The notes below the pieces were generated by a model, which was not told the DNA's origin, did not search any database, and saw only the letters and a list, made by a program, of their open reading frames with translations. The translations under genes were made by a program, and so were the position numbers. A stretch of 13,399 nt of DNA from Saccoglossus kowalevskii (lineage: Eukaryota > Hemichordata > Enteropneusta > Harrimaniidae), in contig NW_003155756.1 in NCBI RefSeq assembly GCF_000003605.2, positions 134,963-148,361 on the forward strand. Direction: 5' to 3'. The first letter of the stretch is position 1. Each line of letters begins with the position of its first letter. This document shows, piece after piece, positions 8,442 to 13,399 of the stretch.

Positions 8442-9265
8442 CATACATACATTTATATTCAGTTTCTAATTATTTAATTAGTCCCAACAGAAATGGCTGC
8501 TAATATTTTGCTTACTCATTGTCATGAGGAATGGCATGGTCACATTTCTATTACTGTATCAACTATCAAATGAAGAATACTATAATTTGTAGCATATGCA
8601 GATTAGCATAATTATATATTTATCAACACCAAAGTCGTTATTACTAGCTGCAGAGGTGGATGTTAACAACCATTCCAGACATTAATAGAATATGTAACCA
8701 GTGTCACAGCAGTCAGCTATGTGGGTTATTTTTGTATTCATCCCCAAATATCACTTCATCTTCAGATGAGAAGAGTGTGCATAATGGCATTCAAGTTCAA
8801 ACTCATCAATGGGAGGGAGGTTTATTTGAGAAACAATTGATTCCTTTCAATGCCAGTAGTGGTAGTAATATGGCATAAAATACAATTCTGCATACCGAGC
8901 AGGAAGCAAAACTCAATGATATAGAAATAATTTCAATGTCATGTGACCATTTGTTCAATCCCATGATTCAATGCAGTTTACAATTAAGTAGTCAGATTAC
9001 TAAAGATTGCTAACAATGGCAAATATGTAAGTGAGCTTCTTCCAGTAAATTATTAGTTCAGACCCATTTAAAAGATGTGAACCAATCAGATAACAGGCAA
9101 TCACAGAATTATTCACCTAAAATCTTTTCTGAAAAAGTTGCATGTTAAAATTAACTGTGGTGTCTGATGATTCCTAAGTGAATGCCGTAAATAAGATGGG
9201 TAACATTTTCAAATTAGTAAAACTGTTGTAATTGTAACGCATATGATTTTATGCAATCTTTACAA

Positions 9266-9271
9266 TTTATT
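9266..9271 (-). promoter_or_regulatory. Probable poly(A) signal of the LAP2-like gene (AATAAA, minus strand)
   Basis: TTTATT on the plus strand is AATAAA on the minus strand, about 195 nt past the stop codon of the LAP2-like gene. It is the first canonical hexamer after the stop, so a short 3' untranslated region is plausible. More distal signals exist in this AT-rich DNA. Confidence 0.4.
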
Positions 9272-9463
9272 TTTTGTTTAATTCTACAATATTATGTATC
9301 CTTCCAGAAATAAAATAGCAGAAAGTGACTCTTTGAAATGTGGCCGCCATCAATCTTTATAGCCTTAAAATGAGAACTGTATTGTACGAGATGAACAACA
9401 TGATGTGAGCCATGTGTAATTTAGAGACACTATTTGAGATTTCAGTGGCTTGGCATGTGCTCA

Positions 9464-9788
9464 TCAATTGCCTTTATTTGGTACCTGTGGCAATCTCTTC
9501 TGAGGTACGCTCTCCATGTTGTATAAAACAAGAAAGATCATGACGGCAACTAGTAAAAGAACACCAATTTGAACAAACACTGGAACAAAGCCTTTTTTCT
9601 TTTCGGCTGTCGTTGTTGTTTGTTTGTTAATTTCTTTGACAGCGGTTTTCACAACAGTGGTTTTCTCTTCTTGATAAGATTCTTTCTTTTGTGTCACATT
9701 CTTCTTGGCTGGTGAATCACGCTTCTCTTGTTGTGAGACTCTTTCAGTGTATGTAGTTGCCTTGACAACCCGTTTACGTGTCTGTGTC
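9464..9788 (-). CDS. Last coding exon of a LAP2/thymopoietin-like inner nuclear membrane protein
   Basis: On the minus strand the exon begins after the acceptor ttttcactcag at 9789-9790 and ends with TGA (complement of 9464-9466), giving 107 full residues after a split codon. Residues 1-66 are a polar linker rich in Lys, Thr, Glu and Gln, starting with TRKRVV. Residues about 69-89 are a hydrophobic helix (FVQIGVLLLVAVMIFLVLY), followed by an 18-residue basic tail. Linker, one C-terminal transmembrane helix and short tail is the layout of tail-anchored LEM proteins. AVMIFLVLYNMES resembles the end of vertebrate LAP2-beta (recalled as AVFLFLVYQAMET), and the TRKRV start resembles its TPRKRV segment. 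In vertebrates LAP2 binds lamins and the chromatin protein BAF. The LEM domain is not in the window, so another LEM-family protein such as emerin is possible. The methionine at 9802 lies across the acceptor and is not the start. Confidence 0.65.
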
Positions 9789-9870
9789 CTGAGTGAAAAC
9801 ACATATACTATATTAGTATAATTAAAACCAATATGCAGTGATTGACTAGAACAGTAGATAACTTAATCAT

Positions 9871-10572
9871 ATACTGTAAAATACTTTATTCTCGCATGGA
9901 ATAAATTTTCGCTATTGTCACTGAAGGAATGATTCAGTGAAAACAGGACATGAATGTCACAGTCCCCCTTAATAATTATAAAATACTCATGTTAAAATAA
10001 TACATGAAGCATTTGCAAACAATTGAATTGGGTACAACTCATCATAAAGTGATTTCCCTTAATCTGATAACTGTTAACTTTCATTGACCCGGGTCCAAAA
10101 TCTCAGAGTAGACAAGTATATTACCAGGACCTGGGTTTGTTTCAGTATCACCCCTCTACATTTTCTACTAAGATTGGTACATGTAATGGTACAACCCATC
10201 TGTCAGGTTATGACATCACTAAAAACCCTAGCATTACAATCTAAGCTAATTTCTCTCAGTACAGTAGGGGGAGGGGGTAGTTTTGGATGAAAATCATGAA
10301 AAAGACCCACTGAAGATTTTCAGATCTGGGGAAAACAAATTACGTGCAGAAACTTTTTCATCAACCTGTCAAGTTTCATCGATATCTGCTGCAGAATTTC
10401 TGAGAAAATGCTATAGACGTCACAGACGGAAAATTGAAATGCCTGAAACAGGGACTAATAAAATCCAGCAAATATACCTTTTTTCTATATTTTACATTCA
10501 ACTCGTCAAAATTCAGTGAAAATAAATCCTATCCAAAATACCCCAAAATCCTTTTCAGCGAAAATTAATTCG
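9871..10572. repeat. Older inverted-repeat element around the first AGTCCC element (intronic)
   Basis: ataaattttcgct (9901-9913) and agcgaaaattaattcg (10557-10572) are near-exact inverted copies. attcagtgaaaa occurs at both 9932-9943 and 10511-10522. Between 9918 and 9940 is a perfect 8-bp hairpin (tcactgaa/ttcagtga). These shared pieces flank 9958-10458, so the outer sequence looks like one element split by a later insertion. It lies wholly in the last intron of the LAP2-like gene. Confidence 0.4.
9958..10458. mobile_element. Repeat element 1 with cacagtcccc ... aacagggactaa ends
   Basis: The left end cacagtcccc (9958-9967) is identical to the left end of the element at 10741, and the right end aacagggactaa (10447-10458) is identical to that element's right end. 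The AGTCCC and GGGACT cores are inverted repeats. About 500 bp long. The interior includes a gacccgggtc palindrome (about 10086) and a G-rich run near 10266, and shows no transposase frame. It is probably non-autonomous. Confidence 0.45.
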
Positions 10573-11292
10573 TTGATTTTTGAAATACATAGAATGCAAT
10601 ATATCACAAAAACACAGAGGGCGCAATGAACAAAACTACACAGTACCATTGCACGACTGAACAAGGAAACATGAAAGGATGGTTGCTAGTATATGTTCAA
10701 TGAGTAACTAAAATACAAACTAACAAGTCATTGTTAATAACACAGTCCCCGTCCAAAATTTTGTGATCTGACATATCAATTTGATGCTGATGAAGTCATT
10801 GAGATTAGATTGAAACCATTAACAGGAGATGGATTTGTAAAAAATTATGATTTAGTGCTTTTACACTAGAATTGAACATTGGGCAGTCATATTGAATCAA
10901 ATTACAAAAATAATGTTCATGTTGAAGTATCTATTGGTATACTGTCTTTGTACGAAATTTAAACAGAAATGTTCATTGCATTCATGAGAAAGTAGGCATG
11001 GGTATGAAAAACAAAATGGCCACCAGTCAGCCATATTAGTTTGAATCACAGAAAAAATATGACATGCAACTATAACCCAATATGTATGATCATCATACCA
11101 ACTTTGATCCAAATTGGCCTAGTCATCTCTGAGAAACAGCTCCGGAAATGAAAAAATTAAGATTTAGCACTTTTACAAGAAAATTGGGCATTGGCCGGCC
11201 ATATTGAATAGAATCACAAAAATAATGTTGGTGCGCATGTATCCCTTGCTATACTATCTTTGTACAAAATTTAAAGAGAAACTTTTATTGCA

Positions 11293-11860
11293 TGACAAAG
11301 CATGTCCAAAATACAAAATTTTCAAAAAACAAGATGGCTGCCAGTCGGCCATTTTGAATCGAATCACTAAACCACTGCATGTGCATATGTCCCACATAAG
11401 GTACTATGCACATGCAAAGAATGAACGAAATCTGTCAACAGGATTCTGAAATAATACTCTGGACAGATTGACGGACGGACGGACAGACACATGGACGGAC
11501 GGACACACTCAGGAACTCACGAATGGTCGGGGACATGTATCCTAACATGTATGATCTATGTACTAAATTTGAATGAAAACTGACAAAGCATGTCCAAAAT
11601 ACAACGTTTTCAAAAAAAAAGATGACTGCCAGTCGGCCATCTTTGATCCAATTGTTAAATAAATCGTCATGGACATGTATCCTGACATGTATAATATATG
11701 TACCAAGTTTGAATGAAAACTGACAAAGCATGTCCAAAATACAACATTTTCAAAAAACAAGATGGCTGCCAGTCGGCCATTTTGAATGCAATCGCTAAAC
11801 CACGCTATGTCTCACATAAAGTACTAGGCACATGCAAAGAATGAACGGAATCGGTCCAAG
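11293..11860. repeat. Tandem and interrupted ~140-bp modules inside element 2
   Basis: tgacaaagcatgtccaaaat occurs at 11293, 11581 and 11721; the last two are exactly 140 bp apart. Each is followed by ttttcaaaaaa and a gatggctgccagtcgg-type word. The copies at 11293 and 11721 both continue into cacatgcaaagaatgaacg and a GGAC-rich tail. The 11581 copy lacks that part and runs straight into the next. Unequal exchange or slippage between modules would explain this. Confidence 0.65.
11470..11506. repeat. GGAC/GACG microsatellite
   Basis: gacggacggacggacagac (11470-11488) and ggacggacggacac (11493-11506) form a short (GGAC)n array within element 2. A weaker version (ggatggacgcacagacag) is at 11881-11898, at the matching place in the next module. 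Confidence 0.8.
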
Positions 11861-12000
11861 GGATTCTGAGATACGACTCCGGATGGACGCACAGACAGAG
11901 ACCGAATTATAAGTCCCCATTTTCAGACTTCGAACAGGGACTAACAAACATACAATATAAGGCTATACTGTAATGAGAGATGCTTCATGTACTTTATTAC

Positions 12001-12046
12001 CTTTCAGCCTCATCAGATTCTTGAGAACTTTTTTGGACAGGAACAT
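12001..12046 (-). CDS. Penultimate coding exon of the LAP2-like gene
   Basis: On the minus strand a 46-nt exon is bounded by a strong acceptor (cttattatttccag, ending at 12047) and the donor aaag|gtaata at 12001/12000. It reads in phase into 9788: two bases complete a codon, then VPVQKSSQESDEAE follows, and AG joins the G of the next exon to make Arg. The resulting SDEAER-TQTRKRVV is a polar, charged linker, as expected between the LEM part and the membrane helix of a LAP2-like protein. The exon is short, so the call depends on the splice sites and phase match. The other two frames would not join the terminal exon correctly. Confidence 0.6.
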
Positions 12047-12385
12047 CTGGAAATAATAAGTGTATCAATAATTAGCACACACATGTACAATGTATGTTGT
12101 CAATAAACACAGAAATTGGTAATGTTGCAGAGTACAAAATATAAACCAAATACTGATTAAAATAAGAACTACTGTTTTAGCTTTCAAGTATAATTGCTGT
12201 TTTTGATCTGTCTTAACTCCCATAAGAAGTCTTGTTACTAAGTTTAATTATTTTGACCAGAAATGGCGCTGTCTGTATTTGACAGTTTTATTGAGTGTGA
12301 CTAATCCATCTGAAAATGAAATCCCCCCCTGAATAAATTAATTTGTCACATGGTGTGAAACAAAGGGATCACTTCTCTCTGCTAC

Positions 12386-12464
12386 CTGTACATCTTGAGA
12401 TGTTTGTTACTAGCTCCTGATACTTTGGGTTGGAAACTTTATCGTCAACTACATGTGTGTAATC
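12386..12464 (-). CDS. Possible further upstream exon of the LAP2-like gene
   Basis: On the minus strand 79 nt can be read as 26 open codons plus one base, between the acceptor accatgtag (ending 12465) and the donor acag|gtagca (12386/12385). The leftover base joins the exon at 12046 in the correct phase to form Asp. The translation is hydrophilic (DYTHVVDDKVSNPKYQEL, then VTNISRCT). The acceptor has a poor pyrimidine tract and a frame this short can be open by chance. A shorter version using the AG at 12417-12418 is also possible. No recognisable domain is present. Confidence 0.3.
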
Positions 12465-13399
12465 CTACATGGTGAAGTCTCCATAGCTGTGCTGTACCTT
12501 AATTGTCAATCTGTCATCGGGACAAAACTGTTCAGAGATTGTCAAACTAACATCAAGACATTAAATAATTCTATACAACGAACACAGTCATATCGAACTG
12601 GGTCAACTGGCAAAACTATTAAAGTAGTCTTAGACGTTGTTATTTCTTCGGTATTGCGCAGTTTAAATTGATGTTAATGATCTACAAGAGTATTTATGCA
12701 TTTATTTATTACATTGTATGGGAGTATTAACCATGGTAATTTGCATTCAAATATTAAATGTAATTAATTATTTATGGTGAAATATTATGATTTGCATTAC
12801 AAATATTATTTGAGATTATCTTATATTAAGGTAGCGAGAAGGTTTTGTGACGTTTTTAAATAAAACATTCTCTGTCTGTTGTCTCGTTCAGAACAGTAAT
12901 TTAGGTTATATATATCAAAAGACTAAGTATAGAGGTGCAAGTTCGCACAAACTGGACAGACATTATACATAATTATCACGTGACATCAAAAATGGCGACC
13001 CTTGTAAAAATGACTAAGTACGCGATTGCGAGAGCACACTGCGGAATTTCCTGGTGAAATTTAAGTTATGCATTGTCCGTAATCAAGTCCATTGAAATGC
13101 GTCTCCGGTAATCAAAAGACCTATTATTCCAATTTCTATGCAGGTTTGTTTTTTTGTCCCCAAATTATTTCATACTTGGCACCTTTAACAGACTATTATT
13201 CTGTGACAAAGCATTTTCTTTAAAAACCCAGACATATTTCGCACCATCATTATCTTTTGAACGATAACTGCGAGTTTGAATGTCCTAGTCCGAACGCACT
13301 TGATTTGGCTGCGGTCCCAATGAGTCGTTCTCGATCAAAACTTCACTCGAGAAAAACGCGAAAAACAGTTTTGGTTAATAAAACACTGTAGATTTGCTG
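12465..13399. other. Right flank: probably intron of the LAP2-like gene, no exon recognised
   Basis: AT-rich to about 12830, then more complex sequence. No LEM-type motif was found on the minus strand, and the remaining 5' exons would have to lie beyond the right edge. A CACGTG box (12978-12983) sits close to an aaaatggcgacc word (about 12990). The bases from 12890 on look like dispersed repeat by style, for example cttggcacctttaaca near 13177, which resembles the MITE terminus at 3092. No boundaries could be fixed. Confidence 0.35.

Larger units (their letters stand above)
5831..9250. other. Long intergenic region without a supported gene
   Basis: No exon with recognisable protein similarity was found on either strand. 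Open stretches such as 5938-6132 (plus), 7999-8256 (minus) and 8660-8878 (plus) lack homology clues, codon bias and good splice sites. The region holds the minisatellite at 6199-6294, a CRE core at 6996-7003, the repeat pair at 7333 and 8228, and a hairpin at 8414-8441. It lies downstream of both converging transcription units, so part may be 3' untranslated sequence of the LAP2-like gene if a distal poly(A) site is used. Confidence 0.5.
10741..11944. mobile_element. Repeat element 2 with the same ends, built from diverged internal modules
   Basis: It starts cacagtcccc (10741-10750) and ends aacagggactaa (11933-11944). The last 31 bases (11912-11942) can fold by AGTCCC/GGGACT. The interior repeats a module containing the word ggctgccagtcggccatttt in several states of decay (about 11015, 11195, 11334, 11623, 11762). 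A lead-in, tttagtgctttta at 10851, recurs as tttagcactttta at 11163. No protein-coding capacity is visible. No clear target duplication was found, so the boundaries rest on the ends shared with element 1. Confidence 0.45.

Noticed and set aside
8660-8878. 72-codon plus-strand frame with Ser/Asn-rich composition
   Set aside because: No domain, signal peptide or splice signals; it may be antisense to a 3' untranslated region. Too weak to call.
10283-10519. 78-codon plus-strand frame with a basic segment (RKCYRRHRRK)
   Set aside because: It crosses the right end of repeat element 1 and lies in an intron of the minus-strand gene, so it is probably repeat sequence.
11435-11760. Overlapping minus-strand frames of 100 and 65 codons with similar words (FWTCFVSFHSNL)
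   Set aside because: The similar peptides simply reflect the ~140-bp DNA modules of element 2 read on the reverse strand.
12992-13055. ATGGCGACC start with a 21-codon frame and a ctg|gtgaaa donor, as a first exon
   Set aside because: It closes at TGA unless spliced, has no promoter evidence, and the word resembles a common YY1-type or repeat motif.

Overview
This is AT-rich animal nuclear DNA, probably from a marine invertebrate. Genes are split by GT..AG introns, sometimes with a TACTAAC-like branch site, and AATAAA or ATTAAA signals follow the stop codons. Diverged interspersed repeats and short GGAC-type microsatellites fill the spaces between. A mollusc, hemichordate or cephalochordate would all fit the repeat style, but the sequence does not decide the phylum. 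No bacterial, organellar, tRNA or rRNA feature was seen.

Left part (1-5305), plus strand: two tandem genes, here called A (230-1186) and B (3684-5200), each encode a small secreted peptide of about 88 and 98 residues. Both have the same three-exon coding plan. Exon one encodes a signal peptide in exactly 63 nt plus one base. Exon two is a symmetric phase 1-1 exon encoding a single six-cysteine EGF-like module. Exon three encodes a short tail that differs completely between the copies. B has a credible TATA promoter with a palindromic TGACGTCA site and a noncoding leader exon. A small TTAA-flanked MITE-like element sits in its leader intron. Any leader exon of A lies left of the window or is not recognisable.

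Middle part (5306-9250): no gene is supported. It holds a diverged interspersed repeat (5342-5830), a 24-bp minisatellite of four units (6199-6294), a separated pair of 30-bp direct repeats and some short palindromes. Its right end is probably the downstream flank of the minus-strand gene.

Right part (9266-12464), minus strand: the 3' end of a gene whose last exon encodes a basic, polar linker, one transmembrane helix and a short tail. It resembles the C-terminus of lamina-associated polypeptide 2 (LAP2/TMPO), an inner nuclear membrane protein. The penultimate exon (12001-12046) fits in phase, and a further exon (12386-12464) is possible. The N-terminal LEM-type part would lie beyond the right edge. 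The 2.2-kb last intron contains two repeat elements with identical ends (cacagtcccc ... aacagggactaa). The first looks inserted into an older inverted-repeat element.

The EGF-like pair and the LAP2-like gene converge tail to tail, and nothing in the sequence links their functions. The most unusual content is the EGF-like pair: one conserved cysteine module joined to tails that have diverged completely.
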